In this document: positions 34,286 through 47,300 of the stretch, one piece after another | Numbering within the stretch: the stretch's first letter is position 1 | Layout: each line of letters opens with the position of its first letter | Assembly (NCBI GenBank): GCA_963678675.1 | Contig: OY783195.1 | Span: 27,825,385 to 27,889,384, forward strand | DNA: 64,000 nt | DNA from: Xiphydria camelus | Taxonomy: Eukaryota > Arthropoda > Insecta > Hymenoptera > Xiphydriidae | Direction: 5' to 3' | Notes under the pieces: generated by a model | What the model saw: the letters and a program-made list of their open reading frames with translations, nothing else | The model's database searches: none | What the model was told of the DNA's origin: nothing | Position numbers and translations under genes: made by a program

Positions 34286-35164
34286 CGTCGAAACTAGTCG
34301 AGAAAATTATCCAATCTGGTGATAATTTTCTTAAAAACATCAATAGTTAAAAAATGAAGAACTGTATAGGACTCTTGCACAATTGAAGGAAAATTGACTC
34401 CGACGTACTACAAATCAGAATTCCCCACCGACTCCAAGGACTCCTCAAAATCAATTAATCAACGCGACTCCCCCGGGCCGGCAGCACGCATCGGACCGCG
34501 TATTACGCAGGTGTACCACGTAGGTACTTAGCATGTACGACGCGCGTACGTACGAGCGAGCGCGTGTGCGCGGCACGTTTTTATTATCACCTCCTCCCCT
34601 CCGTCGCGTCCAAACGCCTCGCGACGCCACTAAATAGCGCACTTCGGATGATTTAAAACGATTTCAGCAAATCGCTCGGGTGGGCCGTGCCGCGCCGCTA
34701 TAGCACGTTCGACGTCGGGGAGGGGAAGAGATAATCCTCGTACGAATGCACCACGGTCGGCTGTGCGCAGGTAATCTCGAATAATAATCCCGAACCTCGG
34801 AGGGGGCCTCACGAACGTATTAGTACCTGAGGCGCAGCGGTGCGATTAGATGTCCCGGGAGACTCGCTACGCGCTCGACGCCTACCGTCAAATCCGCGTC
34901 GCGTTAAAAATATACAGACAGCGGCGAACGACATAAGCTTCGATGCTTTTATCATTCGCGGCTCCAGGTACAAAACTCATCCCGAACGAGAGGGGAATAA
35001 AATGAAGTATGAAAAGAGGGATTAGGTCCCGACTGTCATGTTCCGAGAATTGCAGTCGGGCTGGGAAGAAAACAAGATTTTTATTTTTGATCATTTATTT
35101 GTCATCGAATTAAATTCGCTCGAGTCGAGGTCGCCGTGGGGCTTAATTTATTCGCCAGGAAAGG

Positions 35165-35285
35165 AAATTCAATCACTATTATCTCATTATTTATGAACTT
35201 TTGGCCTACGTTGAGAAAAGACTTTGTTATAGATAAAAATGTAATTTTTAAAAAAATATATAAACAAGAGAGCCAAAAGCTCATG
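35165..35285. repeat. Family A repeat, diverged
   Basis: TCACTATTATCTCATTATTTATGAAC then TTTTGGCC and the mirror GCCAAAAGCTCAT. It abuts a family C copy. Confidence 0.5.
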
Positions 35286-35476
35286 CGCGGAAAGAAAAAT
35301 TTGTGGTAAATTTCGAAAAAAGGCCAATTTCTTGTTACGATAACTACAATTTTAGTAAAAATTATAGTAAAACTTGCAGAAGTTGCAAGCGTCAGCTGCA
35401 AGTTTTACTAAAATTGTAGTTATCGTAACAATAAAATTGGCCTTGTCCCGCATTTTACAACTAACTTTGTTGATGT
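35282..35476. repeat. Family C fold-back repeat
   Basis: GTGGTAAATTTCG and CAAGTTTTACTAAAATTGTAG mirrored pairs, sandwiched between family A and family B copies. The three families form a cluster at 35.1-35.8 kb. Confidence 0.7.
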
Positions 35477-35477
35477 T

Positions 35478-35715
35478 ACACGGAGAAATAGAATTAATTG
35501 GATCTACTGAAAATTAATTCCGGGATCGCAAGTAATTATTTATTTATATCAATGAAATTTCGTATTAAATCGATTAAACATCTCTTCCTTACAATCATGT
35601 GAAATAGTATGTAATTACAAGGAAGGGATATTTAATTAATATGAAAGAAGATTGAATTGGAGGCGGGGTCGCAAGTAATTTTTAGTAGATCCTGCTAATT
35701 CTTTTTCTCTGTGTA
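35478..35715. repeat. Family B MITE
   Basis: Starts ACACGGAGAAATAGAATTAA and ends AATTCTTTTTCTCTGTGT. GATCGCAAGTAATTATTTAT and GGAAGGGATA words match the other copies. Confidence 0.75.
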
Positions 35716-37010
35716 CAATTGATTTTTTTCCGAGTAAATAATGAGATAACAGTGATTAGAGTTTCTTTCCTGGCGAGTAAATTTAGCCTCGTATGATATA
35801 TGTACAGTCTCGTGTGTGTGTGAGTCGTATAAATAATTTCCGTGAGAAAGTCCGCTCTCTAATTGCTAAATAATTTTCCAATTCAAGCGTTTCGCCGCGC
35901 GGTGCATTTGCCACGCGTTAGTCCCACGACCCGAGCAATTAAAGGCGATTCGCGAAACAAGCAGCGCGATGCGGCTAGGCGTTTATTTCCGCCGGTTAGC
36001 AATCGGTCGTCGGTCTGGGATCGGTGCAAGATAACGGTGACGGGTAATCGTTTCGGCTCGATCCTCGTTATAGTCGAAGCGGCCCAATTTTCCGGGGAGC
36101 GAGTCAAGATTCCCGCAATCGCATCGCGAGTGTCTGGGATGCACTTCTCGCGTTGGCCGAGTGCAACGTAAACACTTCGATACCACACGTGGCATACCGA
36201 GTGGCGCTCGTCTCATAATACTATACGTCCCGCGTCTCGGGCACTTTCTCGGACTCGTGAGTCTGCGGTCATTGTCAGTAGAGCACTTCGGATGATCACG
36301 GTAAGACTAGCGATATCTCGCGATTGGCTAGAGAGTTGGGGAGAAAAATGTTTCCAACGAAAGTTGTAGAGGCGTAAGAGACGCGAAATTTCTATCTGAA
36401 GCATTTTTTTCTGCAACCAGCTAATCTCGAGTTAGAGCGGTTTTCAACTGTTTTATAGGAATACAAGCATTTTCTATCACTTCGTTGGCCCCTGACTATC
36501 ATAGCGACCGATGGTATCGAGGGGCCAGCAATGATGACGTCATCTTCTCGGATCTCGATGAAATTCCACGGATTTAGAGTCGATATACCCACATCAATAA
36601 TGTCCGATAAATTTCATTTTCCCGTCCCGTCGAGTACACTAGGTCACTGACTTCCCGAGGACCTAACCGCACCGCGGAGCCGACGAGGCGCGTTCGGCTC
36701 GTCGAGCCTTTTCGCCGATCGCGTACAGTGGTATACATCGTCGTTAACTTATCGAAACAATTAGTTCCGTCGTTTTATTTTGTAATTTACATGAAGCGCC
36801 AGCGCCGGCGCGTCGAGGGTCATCGAGCGCGGACCGCGCGATATCCTTGCGTTCGATAATCTCTCCGAGTTTTCGATCGATCGTTTAAATTCGCCGCCGT
36901 CGATGAGCTCATCGGCTAATTTTGCGTGTTACATTTTAGCCGAATTATTTGCAACGTCTTTTACAGGGGAACAAATGTAGCACTGTTGTTCCGATACTCG
37001 CAGAGAGCCA

Positions 37011-37156
37011 ACTTCAATCGCGATTATTTCCCTTCCCGTGAGTTTTTCGTCTACGATGATCTGGACCTTTTTTGTAGATCAAAGTATGATCTACAAAAAA
37101 TCTTATAACAATTTTTACCTAGCATTCGTAAATAACGAGATAACCGCAGTCGAACG
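37011..37156. repeat. Family A fold-back repeat
   Basis: CAATCGCGATTATTTCCCTT at the start and AACGAGATAACCGCAGTCG at the end. The internal TTTTTTGTAGATCA / TGATCTACAAAAAA pair is nearly perfect. Confidence 0.75.
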
Positions 37157-38298
37157 ACGACTGCTACATAAATAGGTACCCCCCACCGCCGCAGGACTTT
37201 AGTCGCGCGCGCGGTGAGTCCGCATGTACACGGGTACCCACGAGGAGGATGTGGTGATCGTCCGGCGAGATCGCTAATTTGCCGCTCTCTCTCTCGACTT
37301 CTCACCGCGGGAGCGCGGCCACGGTGCTCCGGCACACGTGTTCGCGACTGAGGCGAGCTAATTACACGCGTTTCGTTCGCGATGTCGCCCGCGGAAGTCG
37401 CGAGGTATATCGCTCCCTCGGCGAATCAACCTTCGCGCCAACGCGGCCAGGCCGCACGTAACGAATGCGGGATACGCGCGCTGGAATATAGCCCCGGACT
37501 CGAGGAATCCCCCGGCGCGGCGTCACTCGGCGCTATTTTATCGCACGGATGTATGTTTCTCTCTGCCTACACCTACGCGCGCGCGTTTATGCGGTACAAG
37601 AGGTACCACAGCACGCGAGGAGTCGACGCGCACAGCCTCCCACGGGGAAAGGATGGTCCGAGGAGCGTCCCGTATACGAAATCACGTTCCTCGCTGTACG
37701 CGACACGCTCGTAATCGAGTCGTGGAGAGCGGAGAGAGAGAGAGAGAGTGACGTAATTTAACTAAACGGCCGCAGGCCGGTTCATCGGGCGAGCGTTATG
37801 GGCGGTGACGCTTCCAGGGTCGAGCGTGATTATTCGTTGTACCGTCCCGGAAAAGATTGCAGGGGACGGTAAACGCGTTGCGGCAAACGTTTTCGGTATC
37901 CCTTAATTCGGCGGTCGGTTCGTACCTACCGAAACAGAGGATCGATCGGGTCGAAGGATCTTCGGACTCGCAAACGCGTCGAGCGCGATGAGAATTTGGT
38001 TCCCGGTAATTTTTTTTTATTGCAGATTTGAACAAATTTTATAAAATTATTTGCTCTGGAGGATAATCTGTATAGTAAAAAGGTGGTTTTAATTTGTAAC
38101 GCCATTTCACTGGAGTGGACTTATACAGCAGGGAAGGCTAACCGAGTCACTAATTGGTTTGCGTATGCGGCAAATTTGAAATAGGCTTCACATACTCTTG
38201 GAGCCTGGCCATGAACACTCTGTATATATACATCTGGTGTCATTCAGTCTTGTGCCATTGTTATCTAACATCAAAACTACTTACTCGCCGGGAAAGAA

Positions 38299-38385
38299 AC
38301 TTCAATCACCATTATCTCGTTATTTATGAATTTTTGGTCTACATCGATATAAGACTTTGTTATGGATAAAAATATAATCTTCGTA
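38299..38385. repeat. Family A half copy
   Basis: ACTTCAATCACCATTATCTCG, TTTATGAATTTTTGGTCTAC and GACTTTGTTATGGATAAAAA match the left half of the family. The right half is missing. Confidence 0.55.
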
Positions 38386-39300
38386 AAATTGAATTTAAGA
38401 ATAGGAATATTTTTTTATGGAAAGAAAGACGGAATTGGCCGGATGAAACCACGTATACCAAACGGAGTCTTTCCACAAAAGTGCGGAAGATCATCTCTAA
38501 AAATATAACGACCACTTGGTCGGTGCGCGCGTACGTAGCGCACGTCCGCGCGAACGCTCGCACTCTGCTTGTCGGGGATCCCAACGACGGGAGTTCCGCG
38601 ATTCCCGGGGGCGGATGACTTCGGTCCGTCGTCGCGCGCAACAGGTCACGGCGGATAGGAGCGAACGTCCGAGTGCGTATCGTATGAACGCGGGAAGGAG
38701 ATTGAAATCCGTGAGCCCCGGCGGGCGCGCGCGTGATTTCCTCACCGGAAACATTATTCGAGAGAGCGTCGGGAGGGAGCACGGCTACACGAATTCTGGA
38801 ATCTCCGCCGCGGCTATACGCGTACCCATTATAAAGTCCCCCGAGAGAAAAAGATCGGAATCTTTTCGGGTAAACCGGCTCTCTCGTGTGGCGGCGACGG
38901 CCCGCGCGAAAATCTCTCTCGGTGGTACACGAGACGCGTACGCGAGTCTCGCCGCATCCATCGTACCTACACAGGTACAGGTAGGTATGCGGGCATCCGT
39001 TATCGTCCCACACGCGTCTTCCTCCGCGAGTCGCGTGGACGCGCGATAGAAGGACCCGCGCGCGGCTCGATTGCGAGAGCGCGCATCGCGTCCGGAGTCA
39101 ATGGAACACGTTCCTCGGCGCGCCGCAACGATGCTGCCGAGCAGAGGGATCCGGCGGGACGGCGAGCGAGAGGGAAAAAGAGTAAAAAGAGAGATCTCGG
39201 GTTCTAGTTTCTGCGGCGTCGCGGCACAGTGGCGCCCACCGGGCGCCGTCGCACTCTCTCGCCATCGCTGACGCCCCCGACGCCCGACGTCCCCCACCCC

Positions 39301-39554
39301 GCGACTAAACGCCTCGTTCGTTCCTCTCCCTCTCTCTTTCTCTCGCCACGTTTCTCTCTCGTCTGAACGCACAGCTCGAGCGTACGTCCCCCCACCGCAC
39401 CGCCGCCGAACGTAGCCGAACGCGGCTCCCACTCGACCGCCGAGCCACCCCCACCACTCGCGCCGAAGACGCACGAGCCGGGGCAGCCTGCGCCTTGCGG
39501 TCCGACGCTCGGAGACCTACGTCACAGTGAAGTATGTGCTCCCAAGTGTAGAAA
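39301..39554 (+). promoter_or_regulatory. tkv: Candidate tkv promoter / 5' UTR region
   Basis: CpG-rich, C/T-rich DNA directly upstream of the tkv start codon, without a TATA box that I can defend. The precise start site is unknown. Confidence 0.3.
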
Positions 39555-42500
39555 ATGGCTGCGCTGCCCGCTAACCCAGGTCGGCGATGTAAATACGGCC
39601 TGTGGATCGGCCTAGGAGTGCTGTTCGCGAGGACGACCGGCGGTGAGTACCGCACAGTTACTCGGCGCGTATGCAAGTCCCTCGGGCGCGTGAACGCGGC
39701 GAAGGAAAATTCGTCCGAGCGCGCGATATCTGTGTCCGTCGCGGTCCTTCGTTCGCCTTCTGCCGCACAGATGTCCGTGGCTTGCGCGCTGCACCGATCC
39801 TCGTCCCTCCGTGGTCCTTCTCGGTCCGTGCGCAAGATATCCTTTGCTGTGCGTTGCGCGGACGCGCGTGCATCCTCGGCGCGCCTTCCTCGAGGGCGCT
39901 CCGACCACGCGCTTTTTCTCACGTCGTCCTCTCTCCGCAGTTCCCGAGAACACTCCGGTTTCGTTCCGTGCCTCTGCTCGGCGACATCGCTTTTGGCCGC
40001 GACGGGTTTCTTTCGCTCCTCTTTTGGCATGGGAAGAGCAGCATCTCTCGTGCGTGCGTCTGCCACTCTACCGTCCGACGGGCTCCTCGAGACGTAATCT
40101 CCCGCGGGACTTTAAGTCACGTTCACACAAACGTCGTCCCGGCTGATTGCAAGGATAGTATGCGGCGTTTTTCTCTCTCGTGTTTGCGTTTGATCGCGAA
40201 TGAATGAGTTCGATCCATCAGCCCGGTTCGATCGATGGGGTGCGGTGATTGCGCGACGATACGTCGATATTCCGTGATTTTCTCGAGGGGTTTCACGAAA
40301 AAGAGCGCGCTACGACTTTCCACGGTGGAGAATTCCCGAATGTTGAAGGGTACTCCGAGTGGAGGACGAAAATCTAAAATCTCAGCCCTGCCGTATATCG
40401 CTCTCCGATCATCGCTTTCCATTCTCATGCCCGACGCGAACGGGGATACGGGGAACATACGCACTTGTGCACTTTACGCGCAATCCGCGATAACGATCGG
40501 ACGTATGGCACGCGGAAAAAAACTGATCTGGTTTGCGAAACGTCGGGACGTCGAGTATAAAACGGACGTGCTTATCATCCGTGAGCCAAGAGCACGGCTA
40601 TACTCTGGTAAATATGATTGAAAATATTTTTCCTCCCCGACGGCGCTTCTCGCGCGGGCGACTTTGTCGTACTCGTGTTGTTGACGATCGAGAGCTCTGG
40701 CTTGGGTAAATGACGAATTTGCTCTCGTCGCCGATTATCTCTGTACAATTTTCAGATAGATTGATATACGAGGTGTTTTCGATTAAGCTTCCCAGATGGA
40801 CAGTATATCAAGGTTGTGCGCTCAATGAGTCAAATAAGATGCTAAATATTTATTCAATATATCGTAAATTTTTCGTTGATATTGCTGCAATAAATACACC
40901 GATTAATTTGAATCATATTATGATGTAAATGAAATAATTTTTTGATCGTTCAAGTTTATCTGGATTGACATACGGGGTCCGTCTTGGATATGCAATATAG
41001 CAATTGTGTGAGTGCGAGAGAAAATATGTGGCGAGTGCATAAGAACTTCTCCGTCGCGCAAACTCCAATTGAGCCGTTCGCTGCAACAACTTAAGTCGAG
41101 CTAAGCTCTTGTTATAGATTTATTCATTTCCACGTTCAGCGTCATATCAACTACATGCAGTATGACGCTGGACGTAAAAATCGATAAATCTATAATAAAA
41201 AGTTAACTCGAATTAAGTTGTTACAGCGAATGGCTCAATTGGACTAATCTAGAGAAATGTGTCCTTTTTTGCACTCCGAACCCCGTATGTACCTGTAGCG
41301 CTCAGGGAAATTGGGCTGATTCAGACTGCAAGACTTGGAAAGGTCATGGAATTTCTTTTTTACATTTCGCTAAAAACCGTGCCCATACAAAGAAAAGAAA
41401 TTAGTTGGATCTACCAAAAACCTTACAATCATTTGGAATAGTATATAATTAGGGTAAACCGACCAGTTAACGGCTATTTAAAGCATACGACGAATGCAGT
41501 GATTGGCCACAACTTCTCATTTGAAAAGCGTTGAAGTGTCGATTCATTGGTAGGTGGCCATTCACTGGTCGGTTTACCCTATAAGGAAACAATATTAAAT
41601 TAATATGGAAAAATATTTAACTGATGTAAATAAATAATTACTTGCGACCCCACAAGTAATTTTTAGTAGATCCAATTAACTCTAAGATTCTCTGTGAAGG
41701 AATCCCGCGCCAATTTCATCTCGAAGTTCATCGACGAGGAGATAATCGCGCGATCGAAGTCGCACGAGGCGCGACGTCTATTTTTTTCCATGCGCACCAT
41801 TCCAGTTATACGAGTTACCGGGCCTGGACGAGCGTCCTTACGAGAAACGACCGCAGGGAAATGAAAAATCAAAATCCCCAACCCGTTCCCCGGCCGCTGC
41901 GGGGAAATACGAATAAAGCGCGCGCCCGGAGATCTCCCTTACCCGCGCCTATAAATCCCGCGTCGCCGTTCTCGTATATCGTTACCTCGCGCGCGGCGAG
42001 AGAGCGAGTTTCTTTCACTTCTCTTTTGACATTGAAGTCGTCGTCGTCTCGTGCAGCATCACCGAAGTTCAACAACGTGTGATCTCCCCCTACTCTCTCG
42101 CTCCGTACATCAGTCCTCTCTCTTTCTCTCTCTCACACTTCTCCGTATCGCGCGGAACGTTAGGCGGGGTGCACAACGCGGGGGCAAATCCTTTTCTCGC
42201 GAGGACGCGCGAGACAGCGACGAGAGAATGAGAATGCCGGCGTAGATAAGCGTAATAACGCTCGCTCTTACGCGCGCACTATTATCGCGAGGCGACAGCC
42301 CGTCACGACAGAAAGAGTGGATAGAGAGAGAGGAGAGAGAGAGACTCGATTCGATGGACCTCGAGGGGCCCCCGTCTTGTCGTCTAAATTTACTTCGCTA
42401 TCGGAGTCGCACTGACACTCGCCCGCCTCTCCTTCACCACGTGTCGATTTTATCTCGCGCGTATCCTCGGCATTTCGCGCGCCCACTTCCTGAGCGGCCG

Positions 42501-44344
42501 TCGCGTGAAGCGTACAGGAAGGTATTTCCCGCGTATGCGAGATAAAAGTGGGACAAAGGCCACTGTTGGAAGGGGAGAGTTCAAAATCGATTATCTTGAA
42601 ATCGGCCGCAGATTTCGAAGAAAAGTTCCAATAAAAAATGTTCCTCTGTATTTTTACTATAAAAAAGCTATTGTACATTTTTCGTGTATCACCACTGCAT
42701 TTCGAGATAATCGCGTTCGAAGTTAAATACACCGAGAAAAGTAATTTGGTCAATTTAACCAAAATCTTGCAGACGATAAACCAAACCGTTTGGTGAAATG
42801 TGAATTCTAATCCGATTGGTTAAACTGACCACATTTTGGTTAGAATACGTAAATATTGATTAGAATAAATAGATATTTGCTTCAATTTTGAAATGTACCT
42901 ATTATATTTTGATTAGATAACTAAATGCCGACCGAGAATACGTTTTGTCATTTTAATCTAATTATTTTTCTCGGTCTAGAAACTAGGATATCTCTCCCAC
43001 TTTTACCCTAGGATGCACTTATATCTAGCGGATCCGGAATCGTCATCGCGCGCTCCTATACAGCACCCGTCCGGTGCACATACATCGACACAGGAGTAAT
43101 TACTCACCGCTCTCCTCGCGTCGGCGTCCTTATATTATCGCCGCCCGCGGCGTCGCGCGTCGGCCTCGCCGCTCTGTTCCGAAAGAAACGCGTGCGCGGG
43201 CGACGCTACGGTTTCATTCGCGATTCATTCATGCTTAGCACCCGCGCCGTAATCCGCCTATCGCGGTGAACCGCGGCGAGGAGCTCCCTCCACGGCCAAG
43301 TCGTCCTTTTATACCGCGTCCTTGCAGCTACGCCGTCGCGATGTGCACGCGGCTTAAGACGAAGGTCGCTTTTATCGTCCCGTCCACGCGCAGGTGAACT
43401 CGATCAATCGCCGCAGGATCCCGGCTCAGGGAGAAGCTGCGCGGCGACGTGACGTCATGCTACGGAAGGAAAACGACGAATATATCGACGCGCGCGTAAG
43501 CGCCAAGGATGCGCCAGTCAACGGCGCGAGATGTCGTATGCGGAAATCGCGCGGCATTCGCACGCGGAAATTTCACAGGCGACACGCGTCTCGCGAGAGA
43601 ACGCTCGAGGAAGTCGACGCGCTTTTCGCGTAACCTTTTGTTCCGCGGTGGCTTTGGATAGCGTGGCAAATTGTTTTTTGGCGCTCCGTCGAATGGAGCC
43701 TTTCGATTGTTATCATATATTACGATCGCAATAGCACGGTGTCCAGCCGTCAGGGAATTCTGGAAAACCTGGAGTTATCAGGGAATTATGTGGGTCAGGG
43801 AAAAGTCGGAGAAAATAAACCGAGTTCTTTTTTGTTCTAAAAGAGAGACATTAAATAATATGATTTAACAAGATTAAATTATTTCAATGTTTATTTAGAT
43901 GTACTAGCCATATAAAAACGTCCAACCCATAGCGGTTGAGGAAACTGCTAATTCAGACTAGAAAACCTGGAAAAGTCAGGGAGTTTCTTTTTCAAATTTT
44001 GCTGAACACCGTGAATAACAATTGCGTGCTCTACTATAGAGAAAAAGAATTAGTTAAATGTACTAGAAATTACTTGCGGGCTCGCAAGTAATTATTTGTT
44101 TACATCAATTTAATCTTTCTTCATATTAATCTGATATTTCTTCCTTGCAATCACATACTACTCTACATCACACATTGTAAGGAAGAGATATCAGAGATGA
44201 TAACTTGCGATCCCGCAAGTAATTTTCAGCAGATCCAACTAATTCTTTTTCTCTGTGTACTGATTCATGAAAGAATCTCTCGTAAATTTGAACACTCTGA
44301 GGAAAAAATGTGTATGATCGAAATAAACGTATTTTTGGATAGGC

Positions 44345-44397
<53 letters not shown>

Positions 44398-47300
44398 CAC
44401 ATTTATTTGATTCGAACGAATACCGATTTGATCAAAATAATATTTAATCAAATGAATATTTATATACGTTCAATCGACATTCATTCTAATGGAATAAATG
44501 TGCTCTTAGGATCATTTAAAAACACGTTTAATTGATTCGAGTAAATTTTTGTACCTCACTGGAGAATCACGAAATCGTGGCGTAGCTCCAATTGAAATCT
44601 CGGACCGATAAATCATCCCGATGCGACGGAAACGCGTCGCGCTCGCGCACCGGTATCGACTTCGTCGGAATGCGCGCCGCAGTCTCTCGCCACGAACTGC
44701 AGCGAAGCGATGCCCGCGAAGGAGGAGCAGGAGGAAGAAAGAAGCGCGCACCTCCCGCGACGGTAAAACGATCCGCAGTAGAAATTGCACCGAGAGTACC
44801 GCGGCGGTCGCTTCCTGTCCCGCGTGCAGCATCTCCGTTGCGTCGTGCACGTATCGATGACCCCGCCCCCTTTTTCTCCTTATCGGTAAAACGTGTCTTT
44901 TTTTTGCTTTCTTTGCCGTCGCGCTCCTCCAACTCCGCGGAGAGAACGCGATACGCGCAGTCTCACGTGCGAAGCGTGCACCGCGCGCGGCGGAGAATTT
45001 GCGCCGCGATATGTTTACACGCCGGCGCAATAAATAGCCGAACACGGGAAATAACGAGCTTAAAGGATAACGACGCGGAGGGGGGCGTTCGATAAGCGAT
45101 ACTCGCGCGTCCGGTGCATCGCGTGCGTACGCCCGAACCTGTGACAGGGGCGTCGCGTATATACTGCCGCGCGATAGCGGCGCGTTTCCGAATAGAATGC
45201 GATCGAGTACTGCAAATTATCGCCGCTGTAAGACGAGCGGACGGCGTATCGCGTCACTCGGAAGATAAGGCTCTCCCTCGCGGAAATGCGCGCCGGCCCG
45301 TTGCGTTATCTCTTCCACCTTACCCTTTTCGCGGCGTATCGGTCGTCGTCGTCGTCGATTGATGCCATGGCTATATTAATACGACACGCGCTACCCGCCG
45401 CGCGCGGCGACGACTTTATTTTCTCGCCGTATAGGTATCGCTTTTTTTCTCCCGGGGATTCGATAAGGAACAGGTGTTCGCGCGCTCCTTCGCGCTTTAG
45501 GCGGTGCATGCATAGCCAGTCGGGCGAGAACGATCGAACTGGTAGGCGTCGTGTGGCTGCTGCAGCGATGCAATTGCTCGTGCATTCTCGAGATATCACG
45601 TGCCTGAAGTTCCGAACGTTCATTTAAATGAAAACTGTCGAATTCGTATACGTTCAAATGAACGTTCGAAACTTCCAGCAGGTGAAATATCTCTCCACGA
45701 CGTATTATTCGACTGATATATTTCTTGATAAATAATTTCTAACGATTCCATCGCGCGCCACACACCTTCCGTACATATCGCCGCTCGCGCTCGGATGTGC
45801 AGGACGCATAATCCTGCAATGCAGCGCGCGCGCGCAACGTGCTCTCGTCCCGCCGGATATCTAGTGCGGTTGAAAAACGTTTGAGGAATGGTGGAAGGCG
45901 AGAGGAGAAGGGTCTCTCGGTATACAGACTCCGCCCGCGAAGGTCCTGCCGTTCCCAGAATCCTGCGGGACAACGCGCCCGTGGAGCGAGGCAGTACATT
46001 CAACGCGAAGGCTATTTTTCTTTCGGTTCCCTTTCCGATGAATACAAAAAGCGAAATAGTAACAAAATCTCAGGGAAAGAGAGAGTTGCAGAGGCCGGGT
46101 CCTCACCGAAAGTGTAATGTTTCCAGCTGTTCGCGACGGATGCACATTTGCCTGGCCCGCGCGTCCCACGCGATCGTCGCAGCTGAGTCGACAATTAAAC
46201 CTATCGACGCGATGTTATCGACGGAAAAGTACCGGTTCCACCGTTATTTCTGCACGCGCGCGCGCGTCTCGAGAAAGCCGCGGAGATGCGCGCGATTCCG
46301 CACAGCGGAGCGAGAATCGATCGGCGTCGATATCGTCGCAGCACTTTTAAATAAATTTGAAAACCGGCCAATCGCGCGCGGCGCGCTCCACGACGCGTAT
46401 GCGCTTTTGCGTGTCGCTCGGGAAACCGGGTTAGTCGCGAAAAATCACGTTGCGCCTTTGCATTCGAGTCCGACGGACGCGACGGAGAGGCGCACCGCCG
46501 TTCCAATTCGGCTTTGAGCGCGATTATCTCGTTACCCGCCGACTTTTGGCCCGTGTTGCCATAATACTTTTTTGTAGAGCGAAGCGCGATCTTCAAAAGA
46601 GTGTTATGCTATATTTGCCCTGAAGTCCACGGATAACGAGATAACAGCGTTCAAAGCCGAGCAAAATGGTACCAATTCGTCTTTCATCGCGCGAGACGAA
46701 AATTGGCGAACTCCCGCGAGAGCCTTCGAATTTCATTACCGAGCGTCGCGACGTCGCCGAGCCGTGTTCGTGTGCGGGGGATAAAGGTCAATTTGCTGCA
46801 CAGGCTTTAGCGGCACCGCGCGACAACAATTCGCCGCATTTGTCCGCGCGGCCGTTCGCGGCAATTTGCATGACATTCGACAACGGTTCGCGGCCCATTT
46901 GTCATTTCTGTTGGATTCCCATGTGCGCAGCCTGCGAGAGGCCGGTGGATAAGTGTGATTTATCGGCGCGCGAATGAGGGTCCGGCGCGAATTGATCCTT
47001 AAATTTCCGTTACTTCGAGACTCGTTCGAGAAGGAAGAAGAACCGGCCCACGACGAGAGCTCGATACGTTCCACCGTTATGGTGCGAATATTAAATGAGG
47101 AAAGCATCCGCGGTCAAATTAACGACGCGTGGGCGGAGCGGATAAACGAGGGGAATACAGGGTTCGGTCGTCGATACGCGTGTCGAGCCGGTCTAAAAAT
47201 CAGGATTAAGCTACGGGGCGAGCGGGGAGGACACGTGGCACTCCGCGGTACGATTCCATCCTCCACAGCCTCGAACGTGGTGCATTTCCACGTAATCCTA

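Larger units (their letters stand above)
30598..39300. other. Intergenic upstream of tkv; repeat-rich, no gene recognised
   Basis: CpG-rich DNA with interspersed AT-rich MITEs. I find no exon chain. Dense long frames at 38.3-39.5 kb on both strands are low-complexity Arg-rich products of CpG DNA. Repeats inside are listed separately. The final part, 38.5-39.5 kb, is a candidate promoter/CpG-rich 5' region of tkv. Confidence 0.45.

Noticed and set aside
38360..40207. Several long, overlapping open frames of 100-250 residues on both strands
   Set aside because: They overlap in all frames and are Arg/Ser/Ala-rich, as expected from stop-poor CpG DNA. Only the short tkv exon 1 is supported by splice phase.
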